Shown here piece by piece: positions 1-7,884 of a stretch of 41,033 nt of DNA (the stretch's first letter is position 1; every line of letters begins with the position of its first letter). Under the pieces are notes generated by a model. The model was not told where the DNA came from. It searched no databases and saw nothing but the letters and a program-made list of their open reading frames with translations. This stretch comes from Gammaproteobacteria bacterium (GTDB taxonomy: Bacteria > Pseudomonadota > Gammaproteobacteria > JAJFJF01): assembly GCA_021774255.1 (NCBI GenBank), contig JAJFJF010000026.1:1-41033 (forward strand). Reading direction: 5' to 3'. A program made the position numbers and the translations under genes.

Positions 1-312
1 CGTAAAGGTACGGCTGCCTTGGTCAGTCTCCCAGTAAATGGGCGAGGAGACTACGTTGGTTGGGTGGTACACCGCCCAAAAGAGATGGCGGATCCATTTG
101 CTGTTGAAAGAGTCCCAGACGTTGCAGTAGTCGACGCCGCGGGCGTTGAGTCCTGTGAAGGTATCAACGATCGTGAAGTCGTTCACAGGTGTGCCACGAC
201 GGGCGAGGGGGGCCGGCTCGCTAACGGGCCGGCCGTAAGTCTGCAACAGCAGCAGTGAGAGCTGAAGCCACAGGAAAAAGCAGAGCCACAGGCTGGGCTT
301 GCGGCGCGACAT
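1..312 (-). CDS. Secreted protein of unknown function, N-terminal part (cut by window edge)
   Basis: Open frame reading leftward from ATG at 310-312 to the window edge with no stop (104 codons visible). I do not recognise the family. The protein begins MSRRKPSLWL followed by a long Leu/Phe-rich hydrophobic stretch (about residues 7-23), a typical Sec signal peptide with a basic n-region, then a polar region containing the segment VNDFTIVDTFTG. The DNA is clearly more GC-rich than the housekeeping genes of this window. The upstream leader has no evident Shine-Dalgarno sequence (the bases before ATG read CACAAAAACTTATT-type A/T-rich sequence on the other strand). A copy of the shared 23-base upstream motif lies at 408-430 in the same orientation. 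Signal peptide and motif are seen; export is inferred; function is unknown. Confidence 0.7.
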   Translation of the reverse strand, partial: MSRRKPSLWLCFFLWLQLSLLLLQTYGRPVSEPAPLARRGTPVNDFTIVDTFTGLNARGVDYCNVWDSFNSKWIRHLFWAVYHPTNVVSSPIYWETDQGSRTFT

Positions 313-815
313 GGTTGTTAGTTCACAAAAACTTATTTTGCGTTGTAAAGAGTGCTCAGACACAGGAAAAACTGTTCAAAAATGCTTTTTTTCCCTTTCA
401 TAATTAATAGCGTAACATTGAGGTGTAAGTTTGTTTTTTTGACCGGTTTTTCATTTATCTTCATTTTTTCTTTATAGGATTTTCCCTAGGTGGGGTATTT
501 TTGGGTGGATGTGGGTGAGTGCAGATACTTATGGGTGGTTAACAATTAATAAATAGTTATATTTGTAACTTGTTTTAAGGGCTTTTGTTTTTACAGTGAT
601 TTTGCTGTTGGGTTTAATGAGGGAGTGTTATTGTATATTAATGTAATTAAACTAACTTAAAAAGGTTCTTTTTTTTGACTTGCGAATTAACAATCCAAGT
701 GCCAAGGTTTACTTTTTAGTGTGATTATTTCGCTCTTATTTCACTCTCGTTTTACTCAATTATAGAATTTTATAAAAAGACTCGCATACGTGAATCGGCG
801 AATACTTCATTGCCC
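313..815. other. AT-rich intergenic region, about 500 nt
   Basis: The stretch holds the leader and motif copy 1 of the left-edge gene, then about 370 nt of AT-rich DNA with several T-runs down to the stop codon of the large minus-strand gene. I see no credible open frame, tRNA or strong hairpin in it. Confidence 0.5.
408..430 (-). promoter_or_regulatory. Shared upstream motif, copy 1
   Basis: On the minus strand the site starts ACTTACACCTCAATGTTAC and continues GCTA. It fits the pattern ACTTACAC-N5-TGTTAC-N-CYA seen in six places in this window. It ends 95 nt before the ATG of the secreted-protein gene at 312 and is preceded by an A-rich run. It could be a tandem activator site (two TTAC half-sites 13 bases apart) or an alternative sigma-factor promoter (AACTT, 16 bases, CTAT). 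Confidence 0.65.
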
Positions 816-3800
816 TTATGTGGCGTCGTCAGTACCAGGATGCTCTGGCGTCATGTCGGTGTCATCACTCCCGCCTCCTGCACTGTTTTTTCGCATGCTC
901 TTCTTTCGCATCGGGACCGCAGCCATTTCGATGTCGGCCTCTTTCGTGTTTTGGCGACAACAACAGCAAAAATACCTAACAAGCTTCTCAAATATTCCTC
1001 TTCCCGCATCGGGTTCTTCTTCGTTTTTCTTAACATGCAAACGGTGTGATTCGAGCTTGTAGCCCCTAAAGTCCACCAAACAAAACTCATAGACACCCGC
1101 ACTGTTGTGCATCGGTGTGCCCATTAAAAAGTGGTTGGGGTCACTTCCGTACTTAATCCAGCCGGGATTCTCCGTTTGCCGTCCGTTGCGAATAGTGACC
1201 AGCTTGTCAACATCCTGCGATGAAACCTCGATATCCTTGTTATGATACTGCTTACCGCCTATCACAACTGTTTGGTAGGTTTTTCGATAACGATACTTCA
1301 TCAACGTATTCCATAGCCAGATACGTTTGACATAACAACCATAGATAGCAGACAAAGCACTGACGCCAACGATGAGGCTAGTGCCCACCATCTCAAGCAG
1401 CGAGACACCGACGACTGCCAGCACAAAGGTGCTGCAGGCTGAGCCTTCTTCATCGGCTGCACAGACTTGGATGGAGTGCGTGCGGTCAGCAAACGTATCC
1501 GTATCCGTGTTGGTGGGCGAGCCTGAAAACGTACGCGAAGGCGCGTCAAACTTCAACCAGCCAGGCAAAGGCTTATTGCCTGCTTGGGTGGCCGTGTACA
1601 GTAACGTATCGCCATCAGGATCGCTGAAAGTATTCGCTGGGATAGGATAGTCATAGCGGCTGTTCACATTCACACTCTGGCTCGGTAGATCGTTTAGCAG
1701 TATCGGTGGCTGATTGGCGGTGTTTTGAATCGTGAGCGTAAAGGTATCCAGAGCAAAACCACCTCGACCATCACTGACTCGCACGCTAATGCGAATGACT
1801 TCCGGTGCAGTGGGGATCCCCGAAAACGTTTGCGATTGGTCATCAAACGTTAGCCACGTGGGCAGTGGGCTAGCGCCTTCCAGGGTCGCCACATATGCCA
1901 GCGGATCACCATCGATGTCGTCAAAGGTATTGGTCGGAACTATAAACGTCCACAGTTCATTCACACTTGCCATTTGGTCCAAAATGTTTGCTGCGAGAAA
2001 CGGTGGGTTGTTGGTAGTGAGATCTGAGACGGTAATCGTAAAGCTAACAGAGGCCGCCTCACCGTGTGGATCGGATGCAACCAGCAGCACGAATAAAAAG
2101 CCTTTGTCACCATTGCTCGGCGTGCCCAAGAAAGTGCGCCCGTTGCTACCTCCTAGCGTTAACCACGCTGGCAGCGGGTTGTTGTTAGTTTGAGTGGCGG
2201 TGTAGATCAGCGGCTCACCGTCTGGTTCATCAAAGAGCGTGTCTGGAAATGTATGCAGGAAGGGGTTTCCCACAATGGCTTCTTGATCATCGAGGGTGCC
2301 TTGAAGCGTGGGAAGCAGATTGGGTGACAACATAAAGTTATCACTCGCCTGGCCTCCGTGCCCATCGTGAGCGGTGATGTTTACTTGCAGTGATGCAGTT
2401 TGGCTGATAGGGATCGTGCCTGACAGCGTGCCGGTGGTGCTGTTAAAACTGAGCCACGTGGGTAGCGTGCTGCCGCCTGCAAGTGCAGCGGTGTAGGTGA
2501 TCGTATCCCCCTCGCTGTCACTGAATGTGGTGCCCGCAGGGGTGAACACAAAAGACACGTTGGTAGGGAAACGCTGATCAGGAATGGGCTGCACAAGCGT
2601 GGGTGCTTGGTTATTGACGTTAAGCACGAAATGGCTACTACTGCAGAGCATCATATCATCACAAGCGGTCATGGTGAGGCTGTATTGCCTACGATCCTCC
2701 AGTCCTGGCCAACCTGAGAAGGTTTGGTTGCTCGGGAAAAATAGCAACCAGCCTGGCAGTGCAGCACCATGGGTTTGCGTGGCGCTGAAGGTGATTGCTT
2801 GGCTTGTGAAATCAAAAAAGGTATTCCCAGGCACGGTAAAAGCAAAAAACACATTGGCGAGGGTGTTTTGATCCACAATCGGGTTTTGGACAAGAGGTGG
2901 CGACACCATTTGGAGGATAGGCGAATGAGCCCCTTCCTCAATCCACCAGGTATCTGTGAAGTCCCAAGACACAAAGGTGGCTTGTTGGTGCATCGCCGAG
3001 GTGGTTTTGCCCGTGCCAGCGGCACTGGCAGCTTGCCCTGACGTTTGGGTGTTCCAATAGCCAGACGCCGTGCCTGCTTCTAAATGGCCCACGAAGCCAC
3101 CTACCGCCGTTGTGCCTGACACGATGCCAGTAGAATAGCATTCGGAAATAGCGCCTGCGCTCATACCTGCAAAACCACCGATGCGATCCGTGCCGGAGAC
3201 GGGGCCTGTCGCATAGCACTGGAAAATCGTGCCGGCAACAACTTCACCCACGAAACCGCCTACCGCTTCAGTGCCGGATGTGTCACTCATCGCATAGCTG
3301 TGTGACACGATGCCACTGTGCATGCTGCCAACGAGCCCCCCTGCGCGGGAAACGCTTCCTGACGTCGCCGTCACGCTGCCAATCGCGTAGGCATAAGTGA
3401 TTGTGCCGCTGTGGCTACCTGCCAACCCACCCACTGTGTGTTGGCCGGATACGGTGGCATTGACGTGTGACAGCGTGAGGGTGCCGTTATTTGCGCCGAC
3501 CAGACCGCCCACATCGTTTTGGCCAGACAGGGTGGCTGAAGCATAGCAGAGGCTAATTTGACCGCCGTCATTTCCGCCGACGAGTGCGCCCACGCCACTG
3601 TTGCCTGCTATGTTTGCTGAGATCATCCCCACATCAACAAGGTTCGCTGACGAAGACATGTAGCCAATCAAGGCGATATTGTTTTCTGTTGGGCGATTAA
3701 TGGATAAGTCTGCAATGATTTTGCCTCGTCCCTCAAGGCTGCCAGAAAAAGGCGTGAGATTGCTTCCTATTGGTACAAAACCCATGCCGCCATTCCAGCT

Positions 3801-5177
3801 TGTGGTGTCCGAGCAGTCGATGTCATCTGTGAGGTGGTAAACACCGCGCAAATCACTTTGCATCGCTTGCAGTGCCGTGCAGTTGCTAATACCAACCGAC
3901 ACGCGCACATACAAGATGAATTCATCGCTGACACACTGCAAGCCAACACTGCAGGCTGTCACAATGAGCGTGTAATTACCTACATCGCTATTGTGCGGCG
4001 TGCCAGAGAGCGTCTGGTTTTGTGGGTGCAGCGCAAGCCAGGCAGGCAACGTGCTGTTGGGGGATAGCGCCAGCGAGTAGCTAAGCCCGGCATGACTCAC
4101 ATCTTCAAATGCAGTGGATAGCGGCAATGTGTAAGCAGCATTGCTCGCAATGCTGTGATCCGCAATGGGGTTTTTCAAAAAAGGGGCTGCCCAGCGAAGC
4201 GCGGGATAAGCATTTCCTTCGTGGATCCACCAGGTATGCGTAAAGTTCCACTGTGTGTAGGTTATTCCTTGAAACATCTCCGCCGTTGTTTTCCCGATCC
4301 CTTGTGGACTGGTTGGTTGACCGCTGGTTTCGGTGTTCCAGTAACTAGCATTGACGATTGTGGTACTGCCGCTTGTTCCGACTAATCCACCCGTGCTAAA
4401 CCCTGAGACGGGACCTGTTGAATAGCTATCGACTATGACAGCGTTATCACCATTGTGATAACCTACTAAGCCGCCTGCCGAGTTTGTGCCAGCCACCGTT
4501 CCTGTCGCAAAGCTGTTGCGCACAAGTTTGTTGTTTGTGCCAACCAGTCCGCCAATTCTTCTGTCTGTTCCCAAAATGGTTGCGGATGAGAAGGATTCCG
4601 TCACCTCGCCGCCGATGTTTTGTCCAACGATGCCGCCTCCGTTTCTATCGAAGACTGAAACGGAGCCACTGCTACTGCAATAGCGGATGGGGCACGAGCT
4701 CATCCCGACTACTGCTCCCGCGTGAGCCCCTGCTGACACCCAGGCAGTGATGTGTGCATTTTCCACTATGCCCGGGCTAATACAGTGTCCAAGCAATCCA
4801 GCCACTTGTCCAAGGCCTGTGATATTAGCGTTTGTTAAACGTACATTCCGGAATTGACCCGTGGCGTAGCCAAACAAGCCAACGCGAGTCTCTGTCGGTC
4901 GATAGATGGAAAGGCCATCAATCGTATAGCCTTGGGCATCGAATGTACCTGTGTAGGGTGAAGACAGTGATCCGATTGGCTCAAACCCCGCACCGCCATT
5001 CCAATGTCGGGTATCTGCGCAATTGATATGAGCCACCAACTGGTGGGTTCCGGCAAGGTCACCCCTTATCTCCTGCAATTGCGTGCAGCTATGAATTGGG
5101 GTGAAGAAGGCTTGGGCGTGAGGGACGCAAGACAAGAGCAGTCCTAAAGCAAACAGCACGAGCAGCTTTGAAGCCAT
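816..5177 (-). CDS. GLUG-repeat and cadherin-like (CADG-type) type I membrane protein
   Basis: 1453 residues. Signal peptide about 1-23 (MASKLLVLFALGLLLS..., cleavage after AQA). Residues 24-425 and 428-853 are two copies of one module: a conserved start (C-x-LQ...DL...YHL...IDC.D...WNGG.GF.PIG), then GLUG-type repeats with recurring GGLVG, then a cadherin-like domain with the signature LPxWLxF...FSGTP. Four more such domains follow (about 858-950, 954-1052, 1058-1152, 1156-1255). One membrane span about 1258-1281 is followed by basic residues, giving outside-N, inside-C topology. The 170-residue tail holds a degenerate seventh domain (NPGW...LMGTP) and a CCCC run at 1404-1407, then basic KK/RK pairs. 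GLUG and CADG domains are known in adhesins; dystroglycan shares the CADG fold. An adhesin or host-membrane effector is inference. There is no obvious Shine-Dalgarno; motif copy 2 lies upstream. Confidence 0.85.
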   Translation of the reverse strand: MASKLLVLFALGLLLSCVPHAQAFFTPIHSCTQLQEIRGDLAGTHQLVAHINCADTRHWNGGAGFEPIGSLSSPYTGTFDAQGYTIDGLSIYRPTETRVGLFGYATGQFRNVRLTNANITGLGQVAGLLGHCISPGIVENAHITAWVSAGAHAGAVVGMSSCPIRYCSSSGSVSVFDRNGGGIVGQNIGGEVTESFSSATILGTDRRIGGLVGTNNKLVRNSFATGTVAGTNSAGGLVGYHNGDNAVIVDSYSTGPVSGFSTGGLVGTSGSTTIVNASYWNTETSGQPTSPQGIGKTTAEMFQGITYTQWNFTHTWWIHEGNAYPALRWAAPFLKNPIADHSIASNAAYTLPLSTAFEDVSHAGLSYSLALSPNSTLPAWLALHPQNQTLSGTPHNSDVGNYTLIVTACSVGLQCVSDEFILYVRVSVGISNCTALQAMQSDLRGVYHLTDDIDCSDTTSWNGGMGFVPIGSNLTPFSGSLEGRGKIIADLSINRPTENNIALIGYMSSSANLVDVGMISANIAGNSGVGALVGGNDGGQISLCYASATLSGQNDVGGLVGANNGTLTLSHVNATVSGQHTVGGLAGSHSGTITYAYAIGSVTATSGSVSRAGGLVGSMHSGIVSHSYAMSDTSGTEAVGGFVGEVVAGTIFQCYATGPVSGTDRIGGFAGMSAGAISECYSTGIVSGTTAVGGFVGHLEAGTASGYWNTQTSGQAASAAGTGKTTSAMHQQATFVSWDFTDTWWIEEGAHSPILQMVSPPLVQNPIVDQNTLANVFFAFTVPGNTFFDFTSQAITFSATQTHGAALPGWLLFFPSNQTFSGWPGLEDRRQYSLTMTACDDMMLCSSSHFVLNVNNQAPTLVQPIPDQRFPTNVSFVFTPAGTTFSDSEGDTITYTAALAGGSTLPTWLSFNSTTGTLSGTIPISQTASLQVNITAHDGHGGQASDNFMLSPNLLPTLQGTLDDQEAIVGNPFLHTFPDTLFDEPDGEPLIYTATQTNNNPLPAWLTLGGSNGRTFLGTPSNGDKGFLFVLLVASDPHGEAASVSFTITVSDLTTNNPPFLAANILDQMASVNELWTFIVPTNTFDDIDGDPLAYVATLEGASPLPTWLTFDDQSQTFSGIPTAPEVIRISVRVSDGRGGFALDTFTLTIQNTANQPPILLNDLPSQSVNVNSRYDYPIPANTFSDPDGDTLLYTATQAGNKPLPGWLKFDAPSRTFSGSPTNTDTDTFADRTHSIQVCAADEEGSACSTFVLAVVGVSLLEMVGTSLIVGVSALSAIYGCYVKRIWLWNTLMKYRYRKTYQTVVIGGKQYHNKDIEVSSQDVDKLVTIRNGRQTENPGWIKYGSDPNHFLMGTPMHNSAGVYEFCLVDFRGYKLESHRLHVKKNEEEPDAGRGIFEKLVRYFCCCCRQNTKEADIEMAAVPMRKKSMRKNSAGGGSDDTDMTPEHPGTDDAT

Positions 5178-5590
5178 GTCTTTTTGTGCTTTACAGCCAC
5201 TGAACGCTTACTGAAATTATGTAAAACAAAAAACAGGGTGGGTTGTGCAAATATTTGATTCTGTTTTCCAATAGTATAGCGTAACAGGGAGAGGTAAGTT
5301 TTTGTGCCATCGCTTACCCATCGCGGTAGTGCATCATATTGTCTGTAAATTGCGAGGGGATCTCGCTGAGAGTTTATTTTAAAGGAGTTTGAGAAGGGAG
5401 GGTTACGAGGAAGGAAGAGTAAGTCTCAAAAAGTCATATTTTTTAGGTGAAATAAAAAAGTCAGAAGAATAACTTATTATAAGGGGTTTTTAAAAAAGCC
5501 AACAGATATAAGCGGTTGCTCAGAAAAAAAATTTTAGTGTTGTGAGTGTGGCTGGTTGCACCAATGCAAACGCCGTTTTGTTTTGTGGGC
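5178..5590. other. AT-rich intergenic region, 413 nt
   Basis: Lies between the stop codon of the GC-rich 679-residue gene and the start of the GLUG gene. It holds motif copy 2 and the leader of the GLUG gene. The remaining 290 nt or so is A/T-rich, with several A- and T-runs next to the upstream gene's 3' end, but no clear GC-rich terminator stem. Confidence 0.45.
5277..5299 (-). promoter_or_regulatory. Shared upstream motif, copy 2
   Basis: Minus strand reads ACTTACCTCTCCCTGTTAC then GCTA, followed by TACT, so that CTATACT could act as a -10. It lies 99 nt before the ATG of the GLUG/cadherin-like gene. It differs from the consensus only at positions 7-8 (CT for AC). Confidence 0.65.
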
Positions 5591-7630
5591 TCACTTCGCC
5601 GCCGGCACCGTGTAGACCACAAAGGCCAACTCCAGCTGGAGAAGGATGGTCTGCGCAAGCGCACGGGCAGCCTCGTTGGGGGCCGAGGGCTCCTCGAAGT
5701 CGAGGTAAAGCCCCAGCTGGTTGAGGTACTCCAGGGCCTGGAGGTGCGTGTCGACGATGTCGCCATACTCCTCCCGCCGCATCGCTTGAATGCCCGACTC
5801 CCGGAGATCGCCCTTTTTGCGGAGCAGACTCGCGAGCGTACGACACTGCGCTTGGGCGGCCGTCGCGGTGGTCAAAGCATCGAGGAGCATGCTGCGGATC
5901 TTGCCAGGCAGCTCACCCCAGCTCTTCTCAGGAGGCAGGAGGTTGGGATCTTCACCCGCCAGCGCCGCCTCAAACTGCTTGATCAGATGCTGGATGTGCG
6001 GAGTCCAGGGCGTGTCTTTGTTCTTTGTGAGCTGTTCACGCAGGGCCACAAGCTGCCGCTGGAGGTTCTCGTAGAGCTTCAAGATCTCCTTTCCGTGCAC
6101 GTCCGTCAGGGTCTCGAGGTTACCACCCGACTGGCTGATGGCGATGTGCGCCGTGAGCATCTTTTGGAAGCGCGCCAGGCTCAGTTGAACGTTGGTGAGT
6201 CCAAGCTGTGCATTGATCAGCAGAGCACGCAGTTCCTCAGAGAGGCGCTTGTTGACGGTGCGGATGACGATCTTGTCTCCCTGGTTCGGCGGGTCGCCCC
6301 CGGTAGCAGCGGTGCTGGTTTGGGCCTTGGCCGGGGCCGGCGTTGTCGCCGACGCGCTGGACGGACCGGTAGCCGGCGTGCATTGCTGCGCTGCAGGAGC
6401 AGTCGTTCCAGAGCCAGAGCCTTCGGTCGCCTGGGTGGGCTTGTGTGCGTCCATGAGCGCCTGCACCGGCGGGACCAGCTCGCTGGTGCCAGACGCGGCC
6501 GCTGCCGGAGCAGGGGGCTGGGTCGGCGTCGCAGCAGGTGCCGCTTGCTCGGTCTCGCTGGGCGGAACACCGCTCGGGCCAGCACCGTCACTGCCACCTC
6601 CCGGGGAGGCGGTAGCGCTCGGCGGGTCCTCCTCCCAACCAGAGCCGGGCACCAGCGTCTCCGTTCCGGGGGAGGTGGGGTCTCCGTCCCGCGAGCACTG
6701 GCTGCCAGCACGCTGCTCCGGGCGTGGCCACGTCTTGTCGTCTTGCCCCGGAGCCGGTCCAGTGTAGGTCGGCGACGTGGCAGAGGGATCCTCAGCGGCA
6801 CGCTCGGCCGGCGAGTTGGGGTTGCGGAGGTTGATCAGCGTGAGCAGCATGCACTTGGCCATCCGTCCCTCCTTCTCACTCTCGAGGTTGAGCACGCACG
6901 CATTGTCCCAGGTCTCGTAGAGTGCCAACTGCTTGTCCAGGGTCGCGAGCAGGGTGCGGTAGTTGTGGTGAGTCGTACTGGTCGGGCTGGTGCAGCCGCG
7001 CAAAACACCTTCCGCAAACATCCTCGGCTGGCTCGGGGCGGGATCAGTGCCAAACACCTTGTCCAGGATCTGAAGGACGGTGGTGGGCAGACTCCCCTTG
7101 CCGTCCAGCGGGCAGACACAGTTGCCCATGAACTGGTTGGCGACAGCCTCCCAGTCGGTGGTGGCGTCGGCGGGCTCAAGCTTTGGGACAGCAGGTGCCT
7201 CGGGCGCTCCCTCCGTCGTCTCCTGCGCCTCCTGTGCCTTCTCCTTCACCGGGTAGAAGGCGTCGATCAGCGTGACCATCATCTGGTTGGCCATGGTGAC
7301 TTCACTGCGCTCAAGGACCAGCTGCTTGGGGCTGTTGGCAGAGGTGGTGCAGCGCAGCCACGTTTGGTGGTGGATGCGAGCCAGAGCCGCCTGCGCTTTG
7401 TCTTCGTCCAGAGATCCCTCAAAGGAATCGCCAGACAGGTAGCGAGACGCAAAGTCTGCGTCGAAGCTGCCGTCTTCGGCGAGGCGCCGCAGGAGCGCGC
7501 GTGCCTTGTTCAGTGACTGGCGGTCAGTCGGGAGGGAGGTCGTTCCCTTTGTGCCCGTGAGCCAGCGGTATTGGCGGTCCCAGCCCTTGGCGCCCTTGGG
7601 GGGACCTTTGTAGGTCTCCGACTTGCTCAT
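5591..7630 (-). CDS. GC-rich protein with disordered Pro/Ala/Ser/Thr linker, unknown function
   Basis: 679 residues, starting MSKSETYKGP, with no signal peptide or membrane span. I do not recognise a family. Residues 1-130 and 150-275 look globular and may be an old duplication: compare VLERSE..TMANQMMVTLID (about 105-123) with VLNLESE..RMAKCMLLTLIN (about 246-267). Residues 275-450 are low-complexity and rich in Pro, Ala, Ser, Thr and Gly, probably unstructured. Residues 452-679 are Leu/Gln/Ala-rich and predicted helical. Codons end predominantly in G or C, far more than in the ribosomal genes nearby, suggesting transfer or unusual selection. The leader has no Shine-Dalgarno. Motif copy 3 lies upstream. 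The long open frame on the opposite strand is Arg-rich and lacks domains, so this strand is preferred. Cytoplasmic or injected effector is a guess. Confidence 0.75.
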   Translation of the reverse strand: MSKSETYKGPPKGAKGWDRQYRWLTGTKGTTSLPTDRQSLNKARALLRRLAEDGSFDADFASRYLSGDSFEGSLDEDKAQAALARIHHQTWLRCTTSANSPKQLVLERSEVTMANQMMVTLIDAFYPVKEKAQEAQETTEGAPEAPAVPKLEPADATTDWEAVANQFMGNCVCPLDGKGSLPTTVLQILDKVFGTDPAPSQPRMFAEGVLRGCTSPTSTTHHNYRTLLATLDKQLALYETWDNACVLNLESEKEGRMAKCMLLTLINLRNPNSPAERAAEDPSATSPTYTGPAPGQDDKTWPRPEQRAGSQCSRDGDPTSPGTETLVPGSGWEEDPPSATASPGGGSDGAGPSGVPPSETEQAAPAATPTQPPAPAAAASGTSELVPPVQALMDAHKPTQATEGSGSGTTAPAAQQCTPATGPSSASATTPAPAKAQTSTAATGGDPPNQGDKIVIRTVNKRLSEELRALLINAQLGLTNVQLSLARFQKMLTAHIAISQSGGNLETLTDVHGKEILKLYENLQRQLVALREQLTKNKDTPWTPHIQHLIKQFEAALAGEDPNLLPPEKSWGELPGKIRSMLLDALTTATAAQAQCRTLASLLRKKGDLRESGIQAMRREEYGDIVDTHLQALEYLNQLGLYLDFEEPSAPNEAARALAQTILLQLELAFVVYTVPAAK

Positions 7631-7737
7631 TCTTGCGTGCGGTTGCGTGGCTTTTCTTTGTTAGTTTGCGAGTGCCGTTGGGTTGCTTGAAACGGGAATT
7701 AGGGGGCGCAGCGTTATCTTTTGCCCTTCAGTACATA

Positions 7738-7760
7738 TAGAGTAACATCCGGGTGTAAGT
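7738..7760 (-). promoter_or_regulatory. Shared upstream motif, copy 3
   Basis: Minus strand reads ACTTACACCCGGATGTTAC then TCTA, continuing TATGTACTG. It ends 107 nt before the ATG at 7630 of the GC-rich 679-residue gene. It matches the consensus at every conserved position. Confidence 0.65.
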
Positions 7761-7884
7761 TTTGAATTTACTCGATTTAAGTGGTTTTTTCGGCTAATTT
7801 TGATGGATTTTCAGGCGGCGTCTCGAAGTAATGGCAAAAATATTGATAATTATTAGTTGGTTATGTTTTTTTCGGGTTTTTGGA

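Noticed and set aside
5546..7516. 656-codon open frame on the plus strand opposite the GC-rich gene
   Set aside because: The protein is Arg/Leu/Gly-rich without domains, typical of a shadow in GC-rich DNA. The minus frame is longer, has plausible secondary structure and has the shared motif upstream.
412..7760. GTAAGT read as a eukaryotic splice donor, suggesting eukaryotic contamination
   Set aside because: GTAAGT is only the reverse complement of the ACTTAC half-site. The motif also precedes a bacterial P450 operon and the genes are interleaved with bacterial operons without introns.
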